From: Purpureocillium takamizusanense
Taxonomy: Eukaryota > Ascomycota > Sordariomycetes > Hypocreales > Ophiocordycipitaceae
Reading direction: 5' to 3'
NCBI RefSeq assembly: GCF_022605165.1
Contig: NC_063068.1
Coordinates: 4,960,001-5,024,000 of the forward strand
DNA length: 64,000 bases
Shown in pieces: positions 30,934 through 43,700 of this stretch. The notes under the pieces were generated by a model. The model was not told the origin of the DNA. It did not search any database and saw only the letters and a program-made list of their open reading frames with translations. Position 1 is the stretch's first letter; the number at the start of each line of letters is the position of its first letter. The translations under genes were made by a program, and so were the position numbers.

Positions 30934-33900
30934 ATGGCCTCGAGTAAGTCCTTTCGAGCAACTCTGCTCCCTTCTTCCTTCTCTTTTTCCACCTTGCGAA
31001 CCAATTCAGATCCCGACCACCGTTCGTCGCGAAAGCTCCCTCGCCGCACCTCGAGCCTCGATCCCCTCAAGCAGCTCCATATCCGCAACCCACACGCGCC
31101 GTCACCCGTCCAGACGCCCCCGACGTTGCAGGAGGAGCCCGTCTTCATCCATCCCAAGGCCGCCGACGGCCTGCCGGGAGAGCCAGTGCCTCCTGCTACC
31201 CGCGCGCGCACCAAATCCAAGACCTGGGGCGCCCGCGTCTCCTCCCTCCTTCCTCCGCTTATGTCGCCCACCGCAGATACGAATTCCGAACCGGTCGCCA
31301 GAAAACCCATCAAGGCGGTGGCCACCAACCCGCCCGCCCAGCCCTCGCCACCTCCACCCTACGACCCTCGCGAGTCCTCCACCAAGCGTCTCAACAAGTC
31401 ACCGCCGAGGTCCGACGTGCCTGTCGAGCCTCTCGGACACCCAAGCCCGCCCCGAACACCGCATGCCTTGCCACCAGCCCAGACCACCATGTCCTTGCCC
31501 GAGCTAGACATGGGCATGCTGGCCCTGTCCACGTCTGTGAAGCCGCAAATTATGGCGCCCATTCCCCCTTCCCCGATAGCATCAGACGACCACCCAAGAC
31601 CAACTCCGGCCGGTCTCACGGAGCCTCAGTCTCCTGCCACCAAGCAAGCACGACTGCAAAAGGGGAAACCCGAATCGAGGCGGCGGAGCGCTTCGCTCCA
31701 GCAGCATGCGGCCCCCCTTCCTCAGCCCGGTATCAAAGCCCGGACGACCTCGCCCATGCCAGAGCCCCGGGGCCGACGCAGCATTTCCGCCCAGACTCCT
31801 GTAATCGCCGAACCCGCTACTGGATCACGTCTCTCCATCAGCCCTGGGAACCGGCGATCCGTCTCTGCCGCCAAGGATGGGAGTCAGAGCCCTTCGAGAG
31901 GAAGAATCCGAAGAAGCTGGCTTCCTGGTGGGGGCAGGTCGCGCTCCAACTCAATCGATGTGCAAGGGACAGGCAAGTCGTACGCTTGGGTCATGTCCGA
32001 CGAGGCTGCTCAGGCCGAGTACAACCCATCGTTCCTCAAGAATGGGGAAAAGGTCCGTCTTGGTCTTTCGCCAACGATTGCCCCGCTGTCGTTGCTAACA
32101 TTCCTTGTTCCTTGCAGGTTCCTGAACTGTGGAACGAGAGCGGTGCCGTTCTAGTCTTTTTATATCCCCGAGGCAGCAGCAGCGGTCCGTCGTTCAAGGT
32201 GCCCGAGTTCACCGTCAGTTCCTCGTACGTTTTCAACGAACTCATGCAATCCGAATTGGGAGCTCTCGGCAATGGGAGGAGCCGTGGTCACAGTTTTGGG
32301 GGCCGGGATAGCCTTAGTGCGCAGGATGCGACACGGCTCGTATCGCCTCCCATGTCACCGTCGCTGTCCGACTCTTCCAACTGCATGCGTTTGTACCTAC
32401 CGGCTGCGCCCCCATCCGGCTCAGGACACCTGAGCGCGCCAGGAGAAGGCTCCAACGCGGAGCTCGACCGTTTGATTGCTATACGGAATCTCTTTGCCTT
32501 CTTGACGGGCCAGCCACTGGTTGGCACCAAGGCCAGACCCACCATATTCCAGGCCTTCCTCGAGATTGCAGAGTTGCTGCAGGAGTTCGGATTCGCCGGC
32601 GTGGACGGGGAAACGTTTGGCGACGCCGTCGATCTCAGCTTCAGCTTCTACTCTGAGCAGCTGGGCCTCGCAGACTGTCGGCACAGCCGCGAGAAAACCC
32701 TCGAAGCCCTCATCCTTGGCGAGCGAATGCGATGTCTTGATCTTTACAACGAAGCTTTCGCGCATGCCGCCGGGAAGTATTCGGCCATTATGGATCTGCG
32801 ACTGCCTCTGTGGGGTCAGGTCACCCCTCTGACGCGTCAACAGTTGGAGCGAGCGCATCTTGATCTTGTTAACCGCCAGCACAATGTCAACGAGCACCTC
32901 GAGCAGTTCGAGTTCCCCTCTCTCTTCGCCGGCATCGCCAATTCCACGTCGATCCCAGAGCTCAGAAACGTGCGCTTCAAAGTTTGGAGAAACTCGTTTA
33001 CCAGGATGCGCTCCTTTGTTCTAGGTTATTACAAGAGCACGTTTGGTAGCTGGCCGCCCAAAGCCAGCAGCAAGAAGAACCCGTTTGCGGAGAGTGGTCT
33101 GAACAGGCTCGTCCTCAAGGTTCTGTACTCCGACATGTGCGCCCTATATGACTTGCTCGTCGACCGAAAAAATCTCACGTCGAGAGTCATGGATGAGGTT
33201 CCCGCCATCTCCAGCGAAGCCGGCAAGATGACGACGTCTGCTCTGCGAAACATCATGTCGGAATTTGACAGATCCAAGCCACCCGTTCTGCCACCCGTGC
33301 CATTTGATCTTCCTCAGTTGCCCTCGATGACGGCTATCCACGAAACCTTCCACTCGCTCTCTGCCAAGGACCAGAGCAAGTTTGAAAAGAGAATCAAGGA
33401 GCACGAGATGCTTCTTATTCTCAACAAGGCGTATAATTACGACACAAACACCATCAAGCTCCCGTTCCTGGACCAGTTCAAAGATTTCGAGATGCGAGAG
33501 AGCAGGGGCAAGATGTGCCAGGATCTGGTTGACCAGCGCATTGGGTACTGGATCTTCCTGTACGTCGTCTTGCAATCGCTGCCCATGCTAGTCGTGGACG
33601 CACCGGACCTGAAGTATACGGATGGGGTCGAGTACTTCATCTGCGAACCGCCGATGGGCAACCCGCCCTGGATGGAGGACAGGCAAGTGCGTAAGATGTG
33701 GTACGAAATTGCAGGAGGCGGCGGTCGCTTGGTTGAGCTGTCGACAGACGCCATCATGTTCAGTGTCGAGGGTACATACCATCGAAGCCACTGTTGGCTG
33801 GCGGCAAAGCAGTGGGAGGGCGCCGAGGGAGCGCAGGCACCACCTCCAGAGCCAGCCATGTCGCCCCTCGAGCCGCCACGACCGATTTTCCAAGGCGTCG

Positions 33901-34313
33901 ATGCGGCCATGTCGAGCCCGCCTCCGGTCGGCGGCGCACCTGGCGGATCAAGCACGCCATCGCCACCCCCTGGAGGACCTCAGCCAGCTTTGCGACCGCG
34001 GACCTTGTCCCCGGCCATGAACCGCGCCAGCTCGGCCTGGCGTTCAAGCATTGCCATGGGCCTAGAGCCCGTGCCCATGGAGCCCCCGAACGTGTTTGGT
34101 AGCCGCAACAGAAGCAGCTCCGTGGGCCCGCGACAGTCCAACAGTCACCTTGGCGCCCGGAGTGTGTCGACGGGGAATCTTGTGGGCATGTCGAGGAGCC
34201 CGACACCATCGTCACAGCTTGCCGCTAGTAGTTCTGGCGCCACCTTTGATGACATTCTCGGCGGCGAGCCGCAGCAGCAAAAGTCGAATAAGAAGAAGAG
34301 CAGGTTTTTCTGA
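30934..34313 (+). CDS. Large uncharacterised filamentous-fungal protein (resembles DUF8004)
   Basis: Start at the first ATG, 30934. A secure intron lies at 32053-32117, with a TTGCTAAC branch site. A second probable intron lies at 30944-31009: donor GTAAGT, pyrimidine-rich, acceptor TTCAG. It is 66 bp without a stop, so the product is 1082 aa if spliced and 1104 aa if retained. The first 350 residues are a basic, Ser/Pro-rich disordered region. A folded part begins near VPELWNESGAVLVFLYPR and has the blocks RLYLPAAPP, IRNLFAFLTGQPLVGTK and WRNSFTRMRSFVLGYY, then IGYWIFLYVVLQSLPMLVVD. A second disordered Pro/Ser-rich tail ends in KSNKKKSRFF. No catalytic motif, signal peptide or membrane span was recognised. 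I recall this architecture as DUF8004, but the name is from memory. Function is unknown. Confidence 0.85.
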
Positions 34314-34952
34314 GGGCCGCGCAGGGCGGCTGGAGGCGACCCGATGCCACGGTAATTCAACGTGTCGCGTATCTGAAGGATGCATTCTGTCTGGAGTTTT
34401 TTTTGTATTTGAGCCTGGAAATGAACCTAGACGAAGACGATATAGGCGACGCCATCTTGACTGACTGGCTACGTCTTGAGGCCCGGACATGTATGGAGCC
34501 ACACGCATGGACATATAGACGATGCAGATGCAGATTCGAGCGTTCTTCATGGCAGTCACGGATAATATGACACGGATATACGCATCAGCGCACGCACTAA
34601 CTGGTTCGCAAAGCGGGTTCCGTGCTTGAGAGAGAGTAGCCACTGGCAACACGATGGAATGCATCACGGGTATTAGCCATGTTGAAATGTACTTGCGCTC
34701 CGCCGACTTTTCGCTCCGGGCTGCTCTGTCGCCATCTCGGCCTACTTGCCTCGAGTCGTATTCGCACACACACCGATACAAAGTACTCTCTACCTCGGGG
34801 TATATTCCTGTCCGCTCATCTGCTGGTCCGGAGCCGTCTCAGTCGACCCTCCCTCCCCCTTGATCCAAGTTCATGGCCTATCATGGTGATCATGCCGGGG
34901 GCAATGCCTGGCCACCCGTGTTGCTGTCGTTTTCCTCCTAACCACATGCCCC
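34314..34952. other. Convergent spacer, DUF8004-like / F-box gene
   Basis: 3' flanks of two convergent genes; no coding sequence or repeat of note seen. Confidence 0.6.
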
Positions 34953-37209
34953 TCAATCGAGCCTTACGCGCCTCCAGCGGCCTCTCTCGGTGTGCCACCA
35001 GTTTTCCTTCTCCCTCCTGTCCGCGACGACACCCTCCCTCCTGTTCCAGTTCCCGTCGCAGCCGCTGCGGCCGGAGGCAAGACCCTCGCCGCAATCCGAT
35101 GCCAGGTCCGTGACGTCGACGAGCCCGCCCTTGTCGTCCGACGAGCCAGAGTCAGGCAGGAGGTTCAACTCGATATTACTCCCGACAGTGCCAATGTAGC
35201 TTCCCAGGCCGAACTCATCGACAAGACTGCCGTTCTCATCCTGGACGGTGACGTGGAAGCGGAATGCGGTGGTGGCTAAGCTGTCGTCTTCGCGGGCGCT
35301 TTCGATGCGCGCCTGAGCAGCCAAGCGGGCGCGGTGGAGGCTGGTGCAGGGGCTGGGCACGCTGGCAAGCATGCCCGGCAGCGAGCTCGTCGTCGGAGAT
35401 TTGGCGAGAAGCTTGGTCGGGGAGCCGGGCGTGCTGAGGGAGCCCGTCGGCAGGGACATGGTGCGGAAGCGGTCCCCGGGCAGTTCGATCCTGTCCACTG
35501 GGCGACAGAGGTTCTGGAAGATGCCCTCCGGGTCATTGGGCGCCCTCAAACTCCTCAGGGCGGGGAAGCCGCCGGCTGCGATACTACGCGCGAGGATGTC
35601 ATCTGCCGCATTGGCGCAGCCGCAATGGTCTGAGATGTCCCAATGCAGTGTCGAGACGCTCGAAGAGGCGAGGTACGGCATCATCCACAGGATGAAGGAG
35701 TCCGACTCGGGCATGAGCGGGGCAAACGACTGAACAAAGGCGAAGCTGGTGAGCGAGGTCAACATGGAGAGGATGCGGGCCAAGGCGGGCAAAGACGTCA
35801 GAGGCACGTGGCGAATGGTAAGCTTCTCGAGAGTTCGGCTGTTGGCACGAGTGGCGAAGCTGGAGAGGCCCTTGGAGCTAATGCCTGCGATGTTGGAGAG
35901 GGTCAGGCTCTTTAGACAAGGCAGGGACAAAAGGTTCGTGTCGGTGAAGGCGTTGGCGGGAAGGTTAGACAAGTGTAAATGCTGGAGCGACGGCAAGACA
36001 GTGAGGGTCCTCGCGAGGAGCGTATCCGGTCCGAGGCTACCATCGGGCATGCAGTGAATCGTGAGACTCGTCAATTTGGTCCATTGGCGGTGCTGTTCGA
36101 GGAAAGTACACTCCTGAGCGGGCGTCAAGCTCGCGGGCAATGACGGTTCACACTGCATCAGACTCTCCAGGCTCTGGCCTGCCAGTGCGTCCTTGGATGG
36201 TTCAATGAACCACATCACATCTTTCAAGTTGGTGCGTGTTGACAGCGCGTGAAAGAGCCTTTTGAACGAGTGGTTGTACGTGAATATGGGGCCGCAGAGG
36301 CGCTCCAGGTTGGGACAGGTCATGACAAGCGCGGCAACGCCGTCCTCGTACTGGTCCAAAGCGGAGGGGCCCTTCGAGGTCGACGATGCCGCTGTTGTCA
36401 GCGCGGCGTAGGGTAGCGGAACCTTCAAAGAGCGAACACGGCTCCCAAGGGTCGGGTTGGCGCGTAGAGTCCGTCGCAATAGAGCCATGCGGCACCCCTG
36501 GGTGAGCTTGAAGCGCTTCTTGTGGGCCAGCGAGTCTGCTCCGACAAGCACAATGTCTTCGTACCTGTCGTCTTGGTCAGAAGGAGCGCAAATACAGCAA
36601 CTGGCTCACTCACAAGGCTCGGCGGGCTGCCCTCAGCCATTTCCGCGAGGTCAAAGAGACGCTACAGGCATCGCGCATCCAGCAAGTCGCGCAGGTTTCA
36701 CTGCGGACGTCCAAGTGCAGCCCCTTGAGCATCTCGAGAACCACTTCCAGAACCTCGTCCGGCAGGAGCGAGAGCATGTCATCAGGCCGCTGCCGCGTCC
36801 GCAGATGCTTGATCGGAGCCGGGCGCTGGGGGGCGACAATGCTTGACCTCCAGCCGCTGGGGTCGACGAACTCTGGGGCGAAAGTAGCCGGCATGGTGCT
36901 CCACGAAGGAGTTGGTAACCTAGCGCTGTTGGCAGCCTCGCGCGGTCTAATAGTGGATGGTGATGAGCTGACGCTTCCAGAAAGCCGTCTCGGCCGGTTC
37001 AGTGTAGCCGGCATGGAGTCGGCGCTCCTCTTTCTGTCGACTGGGGGTGTCTGCAGGCCCGGATACATGGGATACGCGGCGGCGGTGGCATGGCGGTTCG
37101 GCGAAGGGCGTGTCCACACGGACGGAGGCTGTTGGTGAGTCGAGTAGTGCTCTGGTATGGGCTCGAAGGACGGGAGGTGCATGGGCTTCACGGCGGCGGC
37201 TCGGCTCAT
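34953..37209 (-). CDS. F-box protein with leucine-rich C-terminal region
   Basis: Two exons, 37209-36614 and 36564-34953, joined by a 49-bp GT-AG intron, give 735 aa. The first ATG in frame is at 37209; the frame upstream opens only with GTG. After a disordered N-terminus of about 165 residues, an F-box-like segment, LSLLPDEVLEVVLEMLKGL through VSLTSRKWLRAARRALYEDIVL, spans the intron. It is followed by leucine-rich segments such as LTSLTIHCM, LPSLQHLHLSNLPANAF and LPCLKSLTLSNIAGI. This is the layout of substrate receptors of SCF ubiquitin ligases. The last 100 residues are acidic and then basic, with no known domain. The substrate is unknown. The F-box assignment rests on the pattern and would need a profile search. 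Confidence 0.8.
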
Positions 37210-38048
37210 GATGGATGGGAGGTGGCCCGGGGCGGGCAGGCGGCGAACTTTGAGATGTGTCGGAGGTTCGAATGCGTTGGTCACTAATAAGATGAAGTTG
37301 AGGCCAAGCTAGTAGACATGACGCCCGTTATTCGCAGCTGCGATACCGAGATGAAGGAAGCGAGCAGAGGGGCAAAGATTTGTAATTGTCGAGGCACCCC
37401 GAGCGGTATTATTCATTCGCGGCAGAGCTGTGTGTGTGTCCGTTCTCGTCCCCAGGCCGGGGAGCTTTATTATCGAGCCTTGACTGTGGTAGAAGTAGTA
37501 GGTAACTTGTTAGCAACTTTGTTTAGTTCAGGTACTCGGTCAGGGTGTGGACGGGGAGACGTGAGCCCTCGTCTCCACGATCCCTTGAGGGTGGGGGCTT
37601 CTTCTGACGTATGCAGTCGGCGGGTAGTTCCCAGGTCACCACGGTACTCACTGTGAGTACAGCACGTTGGCAACTGAGTAAGGTAGTAAGTAGTACGGAT
37701 ACTAGCCTCTTGGTACGTACGTAACGGGCGGCGTCTGTGCTTGGCCGGGCTGGGCTGGCTGGAGCGCGAGGCTCTCGCGGCGGGCCAAGGGGCGGCGATT
37801 TGTGGGCATGCAATCAAACGTGGGAGGAAAACGACACAACATTTTCCAGGCGAGACATGGGATGGGAGGGATCCGATCATGGGAGTGGATGAAAGTCGGT
37901 TCCTTGCCCAATGCGGAAATGGGAAGACGTGATGCGGTGCAGCGGCGCATGCCTTGCCTGGGGTTGTCGATCCAGGGTCACCGAGCGGTCACTAAGTACT
38001 GCAACTACAACTTCGTACGTACTACTCCGTACTCCGTACCTCCTCCTC

Positions 38049-38049
<1 letters not shown>

Positions 38050-38080
<31 letters not shown>

Positions 38081-38089
38081 GTAGTAGTA
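38050..38089. repeat. CTA trinucleotide repeat ending in an inverted repeat
   Basis: About ten CTA units. The last three (TACTACTAC, 38071-38079) are followed after one base by their exact complement GTAGTAGTA (38081-38089). Confidence 0.85.
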
Positions 38090-38727
38090 CTAGCACGCGG
38101 CCTCCCCATCGCCCCTGCCACGAAGTCAGAGCCAGAGCCAACCAAACGACATGAGTGGCTGCACTGCTACAGTACCCAAAGACGTACTAACGTTAGTAAC
38201 TTGTTATTTTGTGCTACGTACTTCGTACACGTGTGCGAGCTTCGCAGGAGCGCTGGAGCGAGAAGGAGCAGCCGCCACGTTCCTGACAGCCCAAGGCCCA
38301 GCCCCAGCCCGGCCCGCCTTTGCAGGGCTCTCTCCATCTCCCTCTCCCAGCGTGCGTGTGCATTTTGCTTGTGCGCCCGCCCCCTCCGCCCCGCCCTTCT
38401 CGCCCGAGCTCGTCTGTACTGTATCCGTATGGGGGGGCACAAACGTTGACTGCTGTACGGAGCACTGTACCAGCGATGCTGCCACCTCACGCTCTGTCGC
38501 AAAGTCGTCGCAGTCGTGGGAACAATAGCTTCTGTCTTACATTCGGACATGAGCATGGAGTCTGCCACTAGCAGTATGATGTGCTACTAGTAGCTATACT
38601 GTACCTATGAGTTACTTTGGAAGGGGGCCCACGCCGCCCAAGGCTCCCTCGTTTGTACCTTCCAGCCAGCAGGTACCTTACCTTGCGCAAACACAGACAC
38701 ACCTCACACACTTCACCAGCGCGAACA

Positions 38728-38753
38728 CGCACGCACACACACACATACACACA
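38728..38753. repeat. AC dinucleotide repeat
   Basis: An imperfect AC run in non-coding sequence. Confidence 0.75.
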
Positions 38754-40725
38754 TCTGCCTCGCATCGAGCAGACGAGAAGCCCGCAGAGCATCCGTGCTG
38801 TCCTGGTGGAGGTGTTGCCTGCTGCTCAGCCTGACGAGGCGTACCTTTCTCTCTCCTTCTCTTGCCGCCGGGTCCCGACTCCCAACTCCTGCTAATTCCT
38901 GGGCATCCATCCTCCGCCGCGGACGGTGAGGCGCTTGCCCGTCTCCATCGCAGGGGGGGGGGGGCCATGAGTCAATTCAGACCCTGTGCTGATGATCCAT
39001 GGGAGGTCATTGTCCCGCACAGCCGCGAGGAATGCGACCTACCTACGGATACAGTACGCCGATAATATTAGCAACGGCTGCCAGCGACCTGTCTGCAGTC
39101 CGTCCGCAACACCCCCGTTGCGGCCGAGACACGGCAGCCCGCCGCCCGCAGCCACCACGACCACGATAACGCAGGGGAGGAAGGGGCGAATAGTACTTCC
39201 TACTCCCTATTCAAATGCCAGCAAAGAAGCCGACCAACTAATAACTCCCTTGGACAACATCCCTCGGAGAGCGGGGGGACAGCTCCCCCCTTCCCCCCTT
39301 TCCCTCATCCTTCAGACGCAGACTGCAAATGTGATAACTGGGACAGCAATCCACGGGCGCAAGAAAGAAAGGAACAGGAGAAAGAAAATTAACAGCCAAT
39401 GAATGGATCGGCGCCTCGCCCGTGCAGGGCGCCTGCGCCCAGGGGAAGGAGACAGACCACAATCAAACGGAATGGCGATGCGTCGCCTCGCCCAAGCGCC
39501 AGTGCGACCGACCCCCCGACCAGCCACTGCCGTGCTTAGCGCTCTTGAGGCTCATCCTGGCCGCCCCTGAAAGCTGAATGCGACATGCGCGAGACGCCAC
39601 GCCGCATGGGAAACAGGCAACCCGGTTCGTCCCCCGTCTCTCGCCGCCGTTGAGGAATCAATTTCTGCCGCGCCAACCCGAATGTATGTAGGTAAGCTTT
39701 CTGGCGGCGTTGCGGCGTGTGTGCCTTGTGCTGCAGCCCCCCCCCCCCCCTTCTCCCCGCCATTCCTTCTCTCCCCCAACGAATTGGTCCCACCGATTTG
39801 ATGCCCGGATGACCCGACCAAAACTCCATCGGAGACATATATTCGACTTCTTCGCCGACGCCCAGCTTGCTGTTGCTGCTGCCCCGCCCTTCGCATCCAC
39901 ACTCGGAACTCGCGAAGAGCCAGTCATCCATCCAAGCGACGCCGGATCCGCTCAGCTGAAAAAAAGAAGGCGGCGGCGTCGCATGTTCGCGTGAGGCAGT
40001 CTCGAGGCGCTAGGCGCACTCTGTTGGAAGCGAGAAGACCCCTTCGTGCACCGGACACAAGGCGCTTTCATGGAGAGAGTTTTGAGAGGAAGATATGGTC
40101 GCTCCGACGTGAAGGTCGCCGTCACTTTAGGCCCCAATCAAGTCTGCCTCGGGGCCTGGAAGCCCGGTTCAGACGGTCCGGACTTCTCGTCTGTGTCCAT
40201 GGCTACATGACGCTCCTCGCAGCTGATGAGAAGAGCTTTGTCAGAAATGCACGCACCACCAGTCGGTCATGCTAGACCAGCCCTGGCATGGCGGCAACAA
40301 GAGCCGACCAGACTGCCAATGCTTACCTCGCAGCTTGCACGAATGCGAAGCCTGACCTGCTCGCGGCAACTGGACTTCGCCGGTGGGGATGTTTAATGCT
40401 TTTGCCAGCTCTAATTACACCACGACGAGAAGTGGATGTTGTGGGCTCAATGATTTGCAGCAAAGGCCAGTCAGTTTCTTCATGTTGGAATCTGAAGCCC
40501 ACAATGCTCGGCATCGATAGCGACTTAGGACAACATGGCCGCCCCGTGACTGTCCTAGGCCGGCTGCGGCAACTATTCTAGGTCCCGGCCAAATTACAAT
40601 CACGTTGCGGCTCCGTCACTGCAATCATGTACTGCATCGGATTGCGCAATGGCGACAAGAGATTGTCACTCTGCAGCTCCGTTCTCCTTTCCCCAGGCTG
40701 CTGCTGCCCAATACCTCATCATGTA

Positions 40726-43700
40726 TCATTCTTCGTCAGACTCGGCCACAAAGCGCACGCGTCTAGCCGGTCGCGATACGAGTGCCAATTTCTCGTCTGT
40801 CCCAATCGCCGCGTCTTGTCCAGGCCCTACATCATGATCTCTCTTCGTTCCAATAACTACCACAGGACTCCTCGGCGGATCTCGGTCGTTAGTCCTCCGC
40901 GTCGGGCTTTCCACCGACATCAAACCATCGTCAGGATGGACCGACTTGCCGAACCCACGGCCGAATACGTGCTGTGCGGGCTGAAGAGGAGTCATTTGAG
41001 ACTCGTTGCTGCCGTCGGTCTTGGGCAAGCCCACGATCGTGGCGTTCTTGATCCAGTTGTAGATGTCTTGAACGTCCAAGATCGACTTGACTCGGCGGTG
41101 TTCGGCTTGTGTCATGTGCTTCTTCCGCTCCAGGATGACCTCGTCTATGCTGTTCTTTAACACGAGCGTTTCCACCGACACCGGTTTCTGCTGGCTGATC
41201 CGGCGAACACGGCCGATGGCCTGTGCTTCCACTTGCGGGTTGAGAACGGGATTGATGAAGTAGATCCTCGACGCCTCACGCATGTCAAGCCCAAACGCCG
41301 CCTGCGACAGGTCCATGAGTAGTACCCTTTGGTTTTGTTAGTCTAGCGAAGCGGAGTGTCCAGCACAAGGCGGCTGTTCCTACCTAAAGCGCGAGTTGCG
41401 GTGAAAAGTGTCCACGTATTGGGCCCGTCTCTGTGTGCTGAGCCCCTTTGCATAGATCAGGTGCTGAATTTGCAACTGTCCCAAGTTAGACGGTCTTCGT
41501 TTCGCTGGGAAAACGGGCACTCACCACATCGAGCATGCTTGCCAGGTACCAGGCAACGTTCTCGTTGTCGTAGAAAATGATCATCTTCTCTCGCTCCTGA
41601 TGCTCCGTGATAGAGTCGATCAAATATGAGAGCTTCGCAGAGACTGTAGACGTGATTGCGGTTGACTGCAGTGGCGCAGGCATCTTCTCTACATCGATGT
41701 CGTCCTTTGGCTTCGTCACACCAACACCGCGCGGGCGTGACTTGCGTGGACTGTCGACACCAAGCTTTGTGTTCCCAGCGAGGGTCTCGGACTCTCTCTT
41801 CGTCTTCCCCTGGTCGCTTCGCTCCGTGTCTGACGACTGTGTAGGGAGCATTTTCTCTCTTTCTTTCATTCCTTCTTGGACCAGGCCGCCGTTGAGAAGA
41901 GAGTTGAGTTTCTCGGGCTCTGTGACGGAATGGTACAACAGCTTTTGAAGCGACTGAAGAAGGCTTGACGAAGTGCACACTGAATCACCGTCTTCACCAT
42001 CCAACGACCATGCTTGCCCCGCCCTTGCAGGAAAGTCCAGAACGCACACGGGCATTTCGTGGAACTGGTTGCTGAGCCCTCTCAGCTTGTTCTTGACGGC
42101 CAGGTGGCCTAAAGCAATGGCCTCGCGGAGCATTGACTCATCTTCGTGACTTACCGGTACCTTCTTCTCCCCCAGGAAGTCTTCAGCCGTTTGCACGGCC
42201 TTGGCAATCTCATCGGACGTGAAGAACGACCCACCAAAGAAGCTCGTCTGCTTGAGGTTGTGGACAATCTGCAGCAGACTCTTGCGCTGCCGGGGATGGA
42301 AAAAGTAGTCCATGTCCGTCCTTTGTGATTGCACGGAGTTGAAAATAATCATCATTGCAAAAACATTCAGGGATAACTTGTCTTGGTAAGAGCCATCGAG
42401 CACAACGATTTTCTCGTCGACCGGCGGCAGCATGTCTTGCAGTTGTTCGATGGGGTGGCGTATGATGAGGGAGTTGAGTGTTGACTTGAGGCAGTCCCAG
42501 CGCCCGTAGCTGCGAGGATTGTGCCTTGGGAGCAACAGATACGTGTCCCAGTCCGATGGTGTGTCCTCCCCTTCCTGGATGGTGTTGGCCCATGGTCGCG
42601 CCTTGAGGTATAGGGAAGAAATCGATCCCAGTCTCTGTAGGTCTTTCTTTTCCATTTCCGTAGCGGAATTGTTTTCTTTTCCGCTCGCATGCGACATCTC
42701 ATCGCTGATGCCTGCGTGATCTGTTCCTTGGCGAGACTCGTCAACACCAAACAGACCCTGTGACGGAGTGCCCGTTACAATCCAGCGTGACGAAAAGATC
42801 ATTGAGTCCAGTCCAATCAGCAGGTTGCTTCTATGCCCAATCCTAGAATTTCCAAGCTTGTGTCCCTCATCCACAATGCAGCGCTTGAAGTGGACAGAAG
42901 AAAGGCTTTCGTCGATAACCCCCTCAGTCTTGACGATCTGCTCAAACTTGCTTTGGGAGAAGAGCACAATGTCGTATTCGAGGAACTGTCTGGGCTTGGG
43001 CATTGGAGACGAATTTTCCAACACCAGTACCTCGAGCCCATGAGTGTGCGTCGCAATTTCTTGTCTCCATTGAATGAGCAGGTTGCCGGGGACAACAATG
43101 ACGGTTGCCGAGCTGAGGTAAATTTTCTTGGGCTGCGTAGGAGTCTCCCGACGAACTCCGCGTCGCACATCCGGTGGAAGCCGCAAGTAGTACCCAGGGT
43201 TGCGCTGAAGCGCGGCGGTGCAGCGCGCAAAATCCATATCTCTCGAATTCTGGAAGAATGGTTTCCAAGGAGCAGCGTGTCGGGTGGCCGAGGAAGCGGC
43301 CATGTCTGCGAGGGAGGCCACTTTTCGACGCACGGGTGGAGGGCCGCCTTGATACAGCTCCGGGCATTTCGTCGGTAGATCCTTGCTGGCCAATATCAGA
43401 GACAAGCAGATGAGAGTCTTGCCTGAACCCATTTCTTCAGCTAGAATACCGCCACGGACTCCGTCGTAAACCCGCGGCTCGGATAGGATTGTGCCTGCAA
43501 CAGGGTCGATGTACCAATGAGAGCCATCGTCTCTTGCCACCGAAACTAGGCGAGGGTCCGTGACCTTTTCCGGTGCCTCCTCCTTTTGCAGCATAAGAGC
43601 AGCAGATCTCCGTTGGTGGAAGTGAAGTGGTGTTTTCAAGCCCCAGACTGAGCTCTCCAACAGGTTGTGCATGGCATCTTGCACATGAGGCCCAGCTGCC

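Larger units (their letters stand above)
37210..40725. other. 3.5-kb gene-free region between F-box gene start and SNF2 gene stop
   Basis: No gene is supported. It holds TACTCCGTAC words (38023-38039), a CTA repeat ending in a hairpin (38050-38089), an AC repeat (38728-38753), homopolymer G/C runs (38952-38964, 39736-39750) and scattered GTAC palindromes. Confidence 0.6.
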
